From the NCBI GenBank assembly GCA_000727475.1, contig KL647300.1, positions 1,816,276-1,880,275 on the forward strand: a stretch of DNA of 64,000 nt, in the 5' to 3' direction. This document shows, piece after piece, positions 1 to 13,900 of the stretch. The DNA comes from Sarcocystis neurona. Taxonomy: Eukaryota; Apicomplexa; Conoidasida; Eucoccidiorida; Sarcocystidae. The position numbers were made by a program, and so were the translations under genes. Under the pieces are notes generated by a model, which saw only the letters and a program-made list of their open reading frames with translations, made no database searches and was not told where the DNA came from. Each line of letters starts with the position of its first letter. Position 1 is the first letter of the stretch.

Positions 1-1689
1 AGCTGAGACCGCCTGCGGGGTTTTGGCCTTGAGAAAAATACGAGAGGTAGAGAGGGACCAAAGAAGGCACCTCGTAGTCTTTAAGACAAAGGCGCTTGTT
101 TTTCCGTAGACGACCCCCAGGTCACACTGCTGCTGCGGCGGCGGCGGTGGCTACATCTGCTGCATCTCCTGTTGCTGCACGTGTGGTGTGCGCTGGTGCT
201 GCTGCTCCCGCGGCGGTTCGGAGAATAACTCGTGTTGCACGCAGGGCGGAGTTGTCGCAGCTCTTCTTGGTCCTGCGAGGACCAGCGGTGGCGCTGCTGC
301 TGGTCGCCCTGCTGCAGTTGTTGCTGAGACTTTTTTAACGTTGCTCTCGCGGTTCCACTGCAGGAGCGGCAGCTACAGGTGCCGCTCCTGCCACGGCTCG
401 GTACCCCTGTTTCTGCGTGTTCGGGCAGATGCCGCTGCTGCCGCCGCTGCAGGTGTTGCTCGACTCTTGATGCCGTGCTGCCGTTGCGGCTGGCTGTCGC
501 TGCTCCTGCAGGTCCTCCGGCGGCAGTTCAAACCGGTGCTGCCGTCGGTCTTCACCGCAAGTCCTGGAGAGCCGAATCTGGTGCTCACACCTTGCAACGA
601 GGCAGCGCTTATCAACAAGCAGGTATAGCTACACCTGCTCTCATGTACGGAGCCAGACTTACATGCCCGTGTAACTTGATAGCGATATGTACGGACGTAT
701 ACCTAAATACGTATAAAGATGCATGTGCGTACGTCTACAAGTAGCATCCGAGTAGACGCGAGTGGTTTTTGTTTGTGTGTGTTGCACGTGTGTATCGATA
801 AATTTATCTGCATGTACAAAAGCACACATGTAACCGGGCGTCCGTACACACCCCTGCATATGAACGGCTGCATATGTCCAAAAGTGTGCGCGCACGTAGG
901 TACATGTACGCGTATAGTCACAGTACTATACACGCGCAAACACACAGGTCTAAGTATCTGTATACTTCTTTCCTAGAGCCAGTCAATGGCTAGCGCTGCA
1001 CGCGTGTGTACCTGTGTGGGACGCTCAGCAAATAGACCCTTCTCTCCCTGTATAGATACCCTGACGTAGAAAAGCACTGCTATCTATGTAGCTCTCTCGT
1101 TATCTGGTTTCCAGCTTCACATATACGAGCGGGTCTGCGCTGCTCTCCTGTCGACGGGGTGCACATACACACAGATCCCAGGCATGACCCTGCGGAGGGT
1201 GAGACAGGAAACTGCCTTTCGCTTTGTCAGTCACGTACTGTGAGGGGCGCAAGAGCTGGGCGGCCCCTGTGTCGTCCGCACGAACACACACGCCTAATAA
1301 GTGTGTGTATACGTCCACACGTCTTTGACGTGCCGTTCCCGGGGTAGACCTCTTCCTTGATACACGTGCAGCAGCGACAGCAGCAAAGACAGAGCAGCGT
1401 AAGTACACACACAGACTCGCCCACATGCTGCTGCTTCGAATGACGTGGGGCCGTCGCCCGAACCGAAGGTCGGATTTGCTCTTGTGTACTCACGAGGTAT
1501 TGCTACGTACGTACTTCGTGTGCATTTGTCGAAAGAGACGTGGATACATGTATATACATGGACATATATATCGATATAGAAGGGAATCCAGTGGCGCGCG
1601 TGAGACAGACGTGTGGAAGAGATGTGAGAGACAACGCTGCCGCACGTCCCCGTGCAAACGTGACACAGGTGCGTTGTTACGCTCCATAG
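1..1689. other. 5' flank or unresolved first exon region of PFP
   Basis: 1-510 is GC-rich with CTG/GCG runs; 640-1100 is GT/TATG-type low-complexity DNA; 1100-1689 is unremarkable. I cannot locate a start codon for PFP here with confidence. The TATA-like strings seen occur throughout the window, so no promoter is called. Confidence 0.5.
512..622 (+). CDS. Possible 5' exon of PFP
   Basis: 37 codons in phase 0 between acceptor CTCCTGCAG (503-511) and a possible donor GTATAG at 623. The peptide ends PNLVLTPCNEAALINKQ, which reads like protein rather than repeat, and its phase fits the exon at 1690. It has no ATG, and the sequence upstream (100-510) is CTG/GCG repeat, so the start would lie further upstream or outside the window. 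Fit to a known PFP N-terminus could not be judged. Confidence 0.3.
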
Positions 1690-1911
1690 GACCGGGAGAA
1701 CAACGCGCCGCCTGCGGTGTCTGAAGAAACGAAGAAGATTTTGACTTCGCTGTTTCCGAATACGATCGGCAGCCCGTTCCAGCTGCTGCAGGCCGCGCCG
1801 GCAGGGACGACGCCGCAGAAGAAGCCTCTGCGTGTCGGAGCGGTGCTCTCCGGAGGCCAGGCAGCAGGTGGACACAATGTCATCTGCGGCATCTTCGACT
1901 TTGTCAAACGT
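1690..1911 (+). CDS. PFP: PFP exon 1 of those visible
   Basis: 74 codons, phase 0 at the 3' end, donor GTAAGG. It encodes the lead-in helix [13 protein letters not shown] and the first nucleotide-fold glycine motif [10 protein letters not shown] (the family usually has P at the second A). The acceptor is CCATAG at 1684-1689. The same triplet is an in-frame stop, so the exon cannot extend upstream. Confidence 0.9.
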
Positions 1912-4900
1912 GTAAGGTTCCTTTCTCCGTCTCTCTCTCTTTTCCACTTCAAGGTGTGAGTGTGTTTTTCCCTGCCACTGACGAAGAGCTGGAGCCTGCT
2001 CGCAGCGACCTCCACGTCGTCATCCGCTCGGGCCGAAAAGCCGCACTTCGCGGACCACTCACGTGGTAGTGTACTACCCACCCACGTCTGTGTCTCCAGC
2101 CCGCGGGGGACAGAGAAGACGGTCGCTCGTGTGTATCTTGTGGTAGTCGAAGACGCCTGTGCCTACCCACTTGGCGGGGTGCAGAGAGAGAAGGCAGGGA
2201 TTTGTCTGTCACAGGGACAAGGTCACTGGTATATCTTTCACAGGGGAGTGTCTGTCTCTCTACACGTACTCGTGTATATGTGTGTCTGTGTCTGTGTGTC
2301 CCCGAGTATCTATAGGTCTATGTCTATGTAGTTGTACAAATAGATACTATATGTCAGTCCCCGCTTCTCTGCGTACTTTCTTCTTCCTCCTGCGTCAGCT
2401 GGAAACGCTGCTGTGCTGCCGTTTCATCGCCTGTCGAGATGCGGTGCCCGTTCACTTGCAGTAAAAATCCGACACTCATCTCTGTGGAAATAGACGTACC
2501 AGGCCGTGTTGTTCATGTGAATGTGTGTCGGTTGGGAGGAGCACACGCGCTTGTCTCTGTGTGTGTGTTTCACCGGTACGTCCCGAGACACACCTGCGTA
2601 CGACCCACCAGTCTTGGGGAGATACAGAGTTGAGTAGGTACGCGCGTGTATGGGGCGAGGGACAGAGGCCGTTGCTGGGGCGAACACAGCGTCGTTGCAG
2701 CATTTTCCTTTTGCTGTGGAGGAGGCACAGAGGCGTGCACTGAGAACGCATCTGCAGACTTAGTCATCCGTCTTGAATTTCGACGAAGGTAGACACGTCG
2801 AGGGCTGGACAAGTACATACCCCAGCTGCCGCGGCTGGTCCAGTGCCTGTCTCTGTCTGAGTCTGCATCTGGGCACGTATAAACAGACGTCTCTATATGC
2901 GGGTGTACTAGCGGTATGATTTCTTTTCAACTGGATATTACACATATCTGTGTACACGAGGACACCCATGTTTCGTCTTCCTACAGACGAATGTCTGTCC
3001 GTGGGACCACGTGCGTCTCGGCCTGTGTCTCTATTATACGCGCGTTCAGACGTTGATATGTATTTGTTGTGGGTAGCAGCGCGCTGGTATGTCTCTTCTT
3101 GTCTCTGCCCATATATATCCACAGCCACCCGCCTCTATCTCTATATTCCACCTAACAGACACCCACGCGCTTCTCTGGCTCAGTCTCTTCTCTACTTGTC
3201 CTGCTGTTGTACAACCACACCTACACACAAATCACGCCTTCCCCTCTCATCTCTATCCCGCTCTCTCTTTTCTCGCGCCTCCCTTAATATTCACCCCACA
3301 CACATACGAGCCACCGTATCTGTCTCGTCGCCCGCTAGACACCCCCACACGTACACACTACGTGTTTGTGTCTATTCGTCTGTCATTCTCTCTGCCCGTC
3401 TGTTTTGTGTTGCGCGCTGCTGCGCAGGTGAATTCGGAGAGCCGCGTGTATGGCTTTCTGGGAGGACCTTACGGACTGTACTCGCACGAATACAAAGAAC
3501 TTACCGCGGATGTTATCGACCACTACAGAAATAGCGGCGGATTCGACATGATACGCAGTGGCAGGCATAAGGTGGAAACTGAAGAGCAAAAGGAAAAGAG
3601 TCTAGAAATTTGCAACACGCTGCAACTCGACGGGCTCGTCATCATCGGCGGGGACGACTCCAACACCAACGCCGCTGTTCTCGCCGAATACTTCAAAGTG
3701 AGTCGCCTGCAGGACAACGACAGGGGCACCTATTCACGTGCCGCACGTCTTGGCGTAGAAAAAGGTTTGCGCGCGCACGCCTTACGAGTGGTACACGCGT
3801 GTGTTCGTCTCTGCTTCACAACGGCGGAGTTACGATAGACGTGCCTGCGCGTACGCGAAGCTGCCGAAGCAGGCAGTCGTACCACGTATGTACGTGGGAG
3901 CATACGTGTAGATGCGTTTGTATACGCCTTCCGTGTGTGTGTATGTGTATTTGTCTGTGTCAGAATGTACACGTATGTGTACATATACGCGTCCCAGTCG
4001 TATACAGGTGTATATATGTCTCTCTGTCTCTGTGTACGCGAACCCGTGTATCTACAGAAACAGGCAGCCGTACGCTATATGTGTATATATGCGTACATCC
4101 ACGTAGACATGGGTGTGTGTTTTCACCTGTGTGGGTGTTTGTCTGTGTCAGAATGTACACGTATGTGGATGTAGGTGGCCCAGTCGTCTATGCGTAGAAA
4201 CGCACATACACTTCTTGTTTATGTATGGATGGAGGTGTGTGTCTCTGTCCTCCTGTACGTGTGGCGTAGTCCTACGTGTGTGCATGTACACGCCTTGAAA
4301 GAATTGGGTGTGGCTGTATGTGTGTGTGTGTAGGTGTGTCTGTGTCCATATTTATAGGTTTGTGTCTATGTAGCGGTACGTAGATATGTATACGTCTCAG
4401 CCGCCGATTCTTGCGTAGTTTCTTCCTCCTCCTGCGGCAGTCGGAACATTGCTGTGCTGCCCGTTCTATCACCGGCTGAGGTGCGTTGCGCCTTCATCAG
4501 CAACAGAAATCTGTGACACTCCTCTCTGTGGAAAGGCGTATCTCTGTGGATGGGGACCTACCTATAGACGTACCACCGCTCCTTTCTCAATACATATCTT
4601 TGCCTACGCAAGCATATACCTGCACTCACGTGTGTGTGTGTGTGTGCGCCTGTCTTCGTTGTGTGCGTTTCTGGGTCCATATTTGTATGTGTGTCTATAT
4701 GCCTTCATATACATACAAATATAATATAAATACACGTGTATGGTGTGTGTGTCTGTGTATACGTATATGTAGAGAGCTGTACGTGGATATAGCTTAGTCG
4801 CTGATTTCATCTGTGCGATGCTTCCACCAGTGTATCCCCGCATGCGCAGGTACGTCTGTGTGAGGAAGGGGTGAAGAGAAAGTTACTCTCGTCTGTGACG

Positions 4901-7900
4901 GGCGTGGCGGCTGCTCTGAATCAGAGTCTCTCTTGCGTGCGGCAGCTTCGAGAGTGGACGTCTGCTGCTGCTGTTCGCTGCGCTGCTGGCGGTTCTGCTT
5001 CTGCTGCTGCTGCGTCTCTGCTGCGTACGCCGTTGCGACTTGCTGGGCCGCACCGCCTGGGTTTGTCGTTGCTTGCGCTGCTGCTGCCGCGGCGACATTG
5101 CCTGCTGCTGTTGGCTGAGCTATTGCTGCTGGCGCATTCACTGCTGCTGCGTCAACTGCTACTGCTGGTGCCATGTGTGTGCCGCATGTGCCGCACCTGT
5201 TGGGCGGCTGTCAACGCTGCTGGACCTGGGCTGCTGCTGCTGTTGCTGCTGCTGCTTCTTCGTGGGGTGGTGGTCGTGGGGTGCATGCTGCAGGCGAAGG
5301 GTAGCTCCGTGAGCGTTGTCGGATGTCCCAAGACGATCGACGGGGACTTGAAAAATTACTTCGTGGAAATTTCCTTCGGCTTCGACACAGCATGCAAGAC
5401 GTATTGCCAGTTAATCGGCTGCCTCATGGAAGATGCGAGAACCGGAGGTGCGCTTGGCGACAGCGCAGCAGCAGCAGCGACAACAGACCCAGCTTCCCCG
5501 GTCTTCTCAGAGACGCACGACATTGTCTTTACGATACGCCGCTTTTCCCACCATGTTCGCCCCTCCCTCTCTCTCTCTATACATGTCTGCGGACGGAACC
5601 TTTAAAACTCGAGCAGACCGCTTTAAAATACTCGTGTATATTGTCATATATGATGCCCCTGCATCATATATATATATATATGTATCCATAGGCTTGCAAA
5701 GGCCTGCGGACTATCCCATCCATATATATATTTACGTGTATACATATATACATACCCGTGCATACATGTAAAGATACACACGTGTGTATATATATGTATA
5801 TACATACCCGTGTCCGTACGTAAACATAGACATGTATATATATCTGTATATACACATGTATATATGTATACATACACATGTATGCACGTATATATGTGTG
5901 TACACATGTAAACACACGATCTTGCAGCTTACCCAGGATTGTGTTAGAGAAACGGCATGTGTCTGCATTGGAAGGAGGGAAGAACAAGAGGTGGGCAGTC
6001 GAAAGGCCGAGGTGTGAGAAGAGCGCGTGGGTGCGGCTTTTTTGCATGCAGGCCACGCGTACCACTTCGTGCGTCTCATGGGCCGCAGCGCGTCGCTGAT
6101 TACGTTGGAGTGCGCCGTCCAGACCCATCCGAACCTTGCTTTAATAGGTAAGGAGCAGCAGCTAGCTGTCGAGGATGAGAGACGGGCAGGCAGGCTACAA
6201 GCGAAGGGGGACGAAAGGGACGAAGATTGAAAGCGAGAGGGCGAGGGGGAGGGCGGCAAAAAAACAGCGAAGGAAACATCAGTGAAGAAGAGGAGAGGGA
6301 GAAGAAAAGGCAGCAGCCACGAGAGCGCAGAGGGGTAGAGACGGGGGATGGCGAAGACACAAGAAAAGAAGGAGGAAAAAGGGGGGAGACGGAGACGGGC
6401 GATGAGGGGAGGGCAGTAGGAGGGCAGATGGAGAGAAAAAGGGGAGAAAAGGAGACAACGCGGAAATGCAGGGGGGAGAGGGCGAAGAGAGTGCAGAGGC
6501 GAAGAGACGTGCGAGAGGGAGTCGTTTTGCAGGGGAGAGGGGCGGGCGACTGGACGAGAGAACGCACAAATGGGTGATGGACGCAGGTGCGTGGAGAAGT
6601 GAGAGGCACAAGTATTAAGAAGAAGCGCGGAGACAACCGAACAGCAGGGGACGCCAAAGGACGAAGAAGAAGAATATATACGGGAAGACGAAGTGGCGAG
6701 AAGATGAGAGAAGAGAGGAAGAAGAGGGGGAAGAACAGAAGAGAAAAAACGTCAAGAGAAATTCTGCAGGAGAACACACGTTTGCTGCTGCACCCCCCAA
6801 CTGCCTTCCCACAAGAGAGAGAGAGAGTAGTGCCTTCGTGTTCTCCTCGTTTTCCTGTACGGTATATGAAGACCGCCGCCGGCAGCGCCGCCAAAGAAGA
6901 GGAGGAGATAAATTTGTGTCGCCCACGTCTCTTCCTCGACCACCAATTTTGCCGCCTTCTTTTCCGCCTCCTTCCGACTCTCTTGAAGCCCGGGTCCCTG
7001 CTGGTGAAGCCTCGCCGCCAGCGTCAGTCGCGCCAGAGGAAGGACCTTTTGCAACCCGCGTCAGAAGCGGCAGCAGCAACTGTCTGAGTCTCCTCTTCTC
7101 TCTCTGTGTCTCGGCCTGTCTCCGCCTGTCTCTCTCTGCGTCTCCGTCCGTCTGTCTCCGTCTCTGTGTCTCTGTGTGTGTGTCTCTTTTGCTGCCATTT
7201 GCTCTTCGTACTCTCTTCTACTACCATTCGTCAGGAGAAGAAGTGCAGGCCCGCAACAGCTCTCTGCAGCAGCTGGTGGCAACCCTGGCCGACTTGGTGG
7301 AGGCACGCCATGCGAAAGGAAAAAACTACGGCGTCGTCTTGTTGCCCGAAGGTCTTATCGAATTCATCCCTGAAGTAGGCCTCCCGCTGTCTCCGTCTCC
7401 CTCTGCCCTACCCCTATATGCACACACGTATCTCCCCATGCGTGCATACTTACAATACGCACATACATATATTATCCTCGTCATTCATCTACGCGTACTA
7501 TGTTGCCCTCCATATATATATACACCCACATAGTTGTGTGGAGGAATACGCAGGGGGATGGGTATATGTGGGTGGTGTGTGTGTGTGGGGGGGGGGAGTA
7601 TCTGCATGCGACGGACGCAACAACGAGGTACTTTTGAAGAAGTAATAAAATTCTTGTGAACTGTTGAAATGCAAGTCTGTGTGTGAGGAGGAGGGAATAG
7701 CGAAGTAGAAGAAGTCGACGTGTTCGTCGATACACCATGCGCGCGCATGCCCAACCGTGTGAACATACGATAAATGACGTGAAACGTTTTCCTCTCTGCT
7801 GAGGAAACCAGGGCCTCCTATACGTGTACATGAGGATATGCAGTATATATGTATATCTATAGGTGTGTGTGTTGTGGAGTTCACTATTTAACAGCAAATG

Positions 7901-10900
7901 GACTAATGGCGCGCGGCCCTGTCTATCTCTCTCTCTCTCATATACATATATATATATCTATATATGTACACGTGCCTGCTCTCTCTCTGTCTAAATATAT
8001 ATATATATACATATACGTGCGTGCTCTCTCTATCTCTCTATCTATTTTATACACATATATATATATATAAATGTACGCGTGCGTGCTTGCTCTCTCTCTG
8101 TGTATCTATATCTATCTATCTGTTTATCTATTTATCTATTTGTCTATATCTCTGTTTCTCTCTCTATGTACACGTGCGTGGCTGCTCTATCTGTCTATAT
8201 ATCTACTTGTCAGTCTCTCTGTATATACACACATATACACGTGCGTGCTCTCTGTGTGTCTCTCTGTCTCTCTGTCTACCTCTGAATATGTAAATGAACG
8301 TCGCTTGTTGGGCCTTTGATGGAAGCGAAGAAGATAGTAAATCTTATATATATATATATGTGGGTGGGTTTGTGGGGCGTGGACGTTTCTGTAGGTCGGT
8401 GTTTTAATAAGAGAAATCAACCAGGCCGTTGCCCAAGGAAGTTTCGCGGCTGAGAAACTGTCGGCGGAGAGTAGACGCGTTTTCGAAGGTCTTCCGGAGT
8501 CGACGCAGCAGCAGCTGCTGCTTGACCGAGACCCCCACGGCAACGTCCAAGTGAGTAGCGACGAGAAGAAGGGAGAGTATTCGAAGAAGATGAGGAAGAC
8601 GAAGGACGCGGCGAGGAAGATCGGAGAAACACACGAAAGAGAAGAGATAAGAAGACGACGAGGAGGGCATTTGACGTACCCATGCACACACGTATATATA
8701 TGTATCACCGTATAAATATTTAAGGAGGTTGAGTAGACAAGTATAAAAGGATATAAATTCGAATAGAATGTATTTGAGTGTGTAAATGTATACGTATTTA
8801 TGTAGACGTTTGCCTGATACGTATATAAGTCTCTGGGGGATCATATACATATACATATATATATATATATATGTATATACCAACCGAGTACTCGTGTGTA
8901 TGTGTGTTCATACGTGTATATGTAAGTCTGTACATATACATATATATACAATGTGTATATATATGTGCGTATGTACATACGTGCGTAATACATCTCTAGC
9001 TCGTTTTGTGTGTCCATATAGCTGCGTGTACACTATTCCTATTCCGCCGTGTGTCTATCCATACATATACGTATACATGTGTATATGCGTGTATATATAT
9101 ATGTGTGTATATATATACATATATATGTATATAGATACATAGATGGATAGATGTACATGTACAGGTATGCCTAGTACGTGTGTAGCTCGTTTTGTGTGGG
9201 CATATATATATATATATATATGTGTATACGTATATACACTCACTCATGGTCGCTGTGTGTGTCCATCTATATACATACAAAGTATGCAAACACATGTATA
9301 TATATAAATAATTAACCGCCTTAGTATATTTACTTGTACATGTGTAGGTAGGCGTAGGACACGAATCTACACATTTATACATATATGTATATATATGTGT
9401 GTGTGCATCCACCTACTAGTCGTGTGTTTGTGTGTGTATACATAGGTGTATATATGTGTAGCGTTAATGCGCTTCGTGGGGCTTGCGGCTGTGGTGGGGT
9501 TGCTGCTGGTGCTGCCGCAGGTAGCGATGATCCACACGGAAAAGTTGCTGGCAGTGATGACGGAGACCGAGCTGAAGAGACGCCAGTTCCGCGGGGGATT
9601 CCACGCGAGCTGCCACTATTTCGGCTACGAAGGCCGCAGCGGCTACCCTTCGCTGTTCGACGCAACGTACTGCTACGCGCTGGGTCACGTTGCTGCTGCT
9701 CTCATTCAGCTCCGCGTAGGTCGACGTTGTAGCGGCTCTGTCGACGACTGCTGCTGCTCCTGCTGGGGAACGCGCCTACATCCCTGCGCAGCACCTTCTT
9801 GCCGTCGTCCAGTCGCGCGGCAACAATTTTTTCATCTGTGCAAGAGACGACGCTCTTCCCAGGGGACGGGCTGTATGTACGCAGGAAGCCGCCCTCTCCC
9901 GGCGAGTCTGTGGTGTTACTCGTCTGTATATGACTATACGCATGTAAATGTGTCTGTACACACGCATGCAACGCATACACACAGAGCGACAGAGAGACGG
10001 AGACACGGGAGACGGGAGACAGGGAGATGGGAGACGGGAGGCAGGAGACAGGGAGACATGGAGGCACAGAGACAGAGAGGCACAGAGACAGGGAGACTGG
10101 GAGATAGTGGAAGACAGGGAGAGAGAGACAGAGAGACATGGAGGCACAGAGACAGGGAGGCATGGAGACACAGAGAGATAGGGAGACACAGAGACAGGAA
10201 GGCACAGAGGCGGGGACACAGAGACGGGAGACGCGGAGACAGGGAGACAGAGAGACATGGAGGCACAGAGAGACATGGGGGCACAGACAGGGAGACGGGG
10301 AGACGGGGAGACAGAGAGACGGAGGACAGGGAGACGGGGAGATAGAGGAAGACAGGGAGAGAGAGACAGAGAGACATGGAGGCGCACAGACAGGGAGACG
10401 GGGAGACGGGAGACGTAGGAATGGTAGGAGGAGGAGACGGGAGTGCAAACATGCACGAGTTTTGCTGCGAAGGAGACAAGTGCGTGGTCGCTCGCGCCGT
10501 TGCCAGGAAAAGGGGAAAAGGGCGTGTGTGGTCCCCGGCGGATAAACCAGCAAAGTGTCCAAGAAAAAGGACCACCTTTTGAGCCGCCGCTGCTCGCTGA
10601 AGCCCTCGCCCACATACGAATAGACTGCCTGCAAGTATAGACACACACACCCACACACATACACACATACACACACACACACACCCAGGGAGCGCTGTAT
10701 ATACATATATATATATATATGTTTTTAGTGAATGATTCCTCTCACTCTTCTTGTTTATAAACAAATATTTATTGACAGCTATGAAAACAAATATACGAAT
10801 ATACGTGTTTGTGGATGTATAGAAATTGTCTCTGTATGCATGTATATGAATTTAGATTGTTTATATCTGAGTACAAATATATATATATATATATGTATAT

Positions 10901-13900
10901 AGGCTTAGAAAAAAAATATATATGTATAAGTATGCATGTATCCGAATATACATATTATATGTAACTGCATGTACATATGTGTGTACATAGTAAACATACA
11001 TATACGACTATATACATAGGTACAGAAGACGTGTATATATATATGTATACGTGTATATGAATACCCTAATATACGTCATGTGTATATATCTCTACTTAGA
11101 TTTATATATACATGTGCACATATATACGTAGGGGTGTATGTACGTATATTTGCGTATATATGTGTACACATGTCTTGACGTAGATGTATATATATGTATC
11201 TTCCCAATACGCCTGTGTTGAGGAAACGACGCGTTCTGGTGTCTGTCTCCGTGTCTCTTTCTGTTTGCGTCTCGTTTTGTGAAAGAGCGCATGCATGCAG
11301 CAGAGCGTGTGGTTCCGCGTCTCCTGCTTTTGTGTACGAGAAGCTGCAGATGTTCGTCTGGCCTCGGGGCCGCATGTGACCCTGTTCCTTCCCGCGTCTT
11401 TTTCTGCCGAAGTATACGTGCGCGTCGCCACACACTGCGTCGCCACCAACAGCAGTCCCCACGACAAACGTCTCTTCCTCCGTTTCTTCGTCCTCTCCGT
11501 GTGTGTCTCCGTGTGTGGTAATGTGCACGCGCATGCGAGACGCCAGGTTCTTCTGTCGTCGCAGTTATTCTGTCTCTCTGTCTTTGCCGCACGTTGCTTC
11601 TCCTTCGTTTGTGCTGCTGGTGTCTTGGCTGCTGGCGCTGCCTCTGTGGCTGCTGCGGTCGCCCACGCTGCTGGGGCGCTGATGGTGTCGCTGTTGCTGC
11701 TGTGACACGGGTCCAGGCGACGGCGTGCATGGCAGTGCTGAAGAATATGAGCAGCAGCAACAGCCCAGCCGAGTGGAAGCCGGCGGGCATTCCCCTGACG
11801 AGTATGATGACGCTGGAAACCCGCAAAGGGAAGGCAAACGTTCCCGTTATCAAGAAGTTTCTCGTCGACATCGACCGCCCGCTCTTCAAAGTTTTTGCCC
11901 AGGTACGCTCCGCCCCTCCCCGCGTGAGCAGCAGCAGAGAACGAACGAGGTGCACGCGAGAAGCGACGAGAGCAGCAGCATCCGCAGCAAAAAGACGAGC
12001 AGGCGGGGAAGCACGGCGCAGGAAGAGGGAGAGGGAGAGAGAAGAAAAAAGGGAGTCACGGAGGAGCGACAGCCACTCCCGTAGAGCGAAAAGAAGCCGA
12101 ACCAGCAGCAGGCACTGCCGCAAAGTAGCAGCAGCAGCACATGTGGGGGGATGCAGCCGCAGCAGCACGTGTGCGGGGATGTACCAGCAGCAGCAGCAGG
12201 GCAATAATGTCAGACGGCGACGCAGCAGGTGACACCGGGTCTGACTGGCAGTGCCACACACGTATGTGGTTGTGTGCGTCTCGGCCTGCCGCTGCCTAGT
12301 GCGTATCGTGTGTCTGATAAAAGGACGAGATGCATGCGTTTTCTCTGTGTCTTTATCGGGTGTATATACAGTTGGATAGACGGCAAGCCGTAGTGCGATG
12401 ACCGCACGTGTGTCTCCTACCGTTCCCCCACATACAGGGCGCTGGACACACACAGACACCTCGGCAGACGGGCCTCCTTGCATGCAAAAGCTTACATACA
12501 TATATGTAGACGCGTGTGTACGCGGAGGCCTGCGTACATAGAGTCCTTTATTCTACAACCAGAAGATCGGCTATTTTCTTGTGTATCTGTGTCTATATGT
12601 CTCAGACCCACTAGCGAGGCTGCAATGTGTTGTCATGTTCGAACCCTGCATCCCCCGCCTTTTATCTTCTCCCTTCCGTCCCCTTGCGGCGCTTTCCTCG
12701 CAACGACCCGTCTTTCTCTCTCCCTGAACATCTCCGCTGTCCGTCCTCTCCATATATATATATATGTATATATATAGTCATGGATGTGTATACAAGCGTT
12801 TGTGCAGCACACGTGTATACACACAGTAGACGTCCCTCGCCTGTAAGGCGGTATTTCTGCGGTAGCCATGGTTGTCCTCTCCTTTTTAATTAGTGGAGGA
12901 GTTCAAGTAGCGTCCTGCTTCCGTCTGCAGGTACGCGAAGAGTGGAAAACGAATGACTTCTACCAGATCCCCGGGCCCCTGCAGCTGCAGCTGCTGGCCG
13001 CGGGCGCAGCTCCCCACCATCACGGCAGCAAAGGCGCAGCACAGCTGCAGCTGCCTTTTACGTTGGTGGGGGCACCGGCTGCTTCGGCGCTGCTGTCGAC
13101 GACCGGCCCGGCGGACTCGCTGTCGCGGATCCGTCACGCCGAGGAGCCGCTGGTGCCGGCGGCTCTGAAGCAGAAGGACACGGCGCTCTGCTTTCCGTCG
13201 GTCTCCACAACAGGAGAAGGATCGGGCGCTGTCGCTGAGACGGCGGCAGCTGCAGGAGGAGGAGGAGGAGCGTGCGTGGGAGAGAAAGAACTGTCGGCGG
13301 TGGCTGAGAAGTTGAGAGACATTTTCCCGCTGTTGGTTGAGGAGTGCTGCGGCGGCGGCAGCGGCGGGAGCGCGGTCAGCTTCCTCAGAGGCAGCAGCAA
13401 CCTCGTGCTGCAGCCTAAGGCGGAGCAGCAGCACTTGCGCATGCGTCTTGGAGGCGCAGCGGCCGGAGAAAAAGTCAAAGTAGGAGTCGTGCTCGTCGGC
13501 CGACAGATGCCAGCGGCCAGCAACGTGCTTCTCGGCGTTGTAGAGCGGGTTGCAATGTTAAACGGGAAAGTCTTCGGTTTTAAAGGAGCCAGGGGTCTCC
13601 TCCAGAACGAATATGTTGTCGTCTCGGAGAAAGACGCGCAGACGCATCGCAATTTACCGGCTTTTGATCTCCTCGGCCGAACTGAAAATGACGAGGCGGC
13701 CCTCTGCACTGCTGTAAGACGTAGTACATGTTGGGAGGCCCTCGCAACAAGTTTCTTGCTGCTGCTGCTGTCTCACCAGCTGCTGTGTCTGCTGCCGCAG
13801 AGGGTTATCTCGCTGCTGCAGCTCTTCTGCACTTGCTTGCTACCGCTACGGCTTCTGCGGGGGTGCTGCCGGTCCCTGACGCTGCTGCTGTTCGTATCAG

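Noticed and set aside
9702..10706. 334-codon - strand frame rich in Ser, Pro, Leu and Cys
   Set aside because: Antisense of the GGAGACAG minisatellite; open in two other - strand frames too, so it is a composition effect.
11092..12501. 469-codon - strand frame
   Set aside because: Antisense to PFP exon 8 and adjacent CTG-rich intron; Gln/Arg and Leu/Cys runs only.
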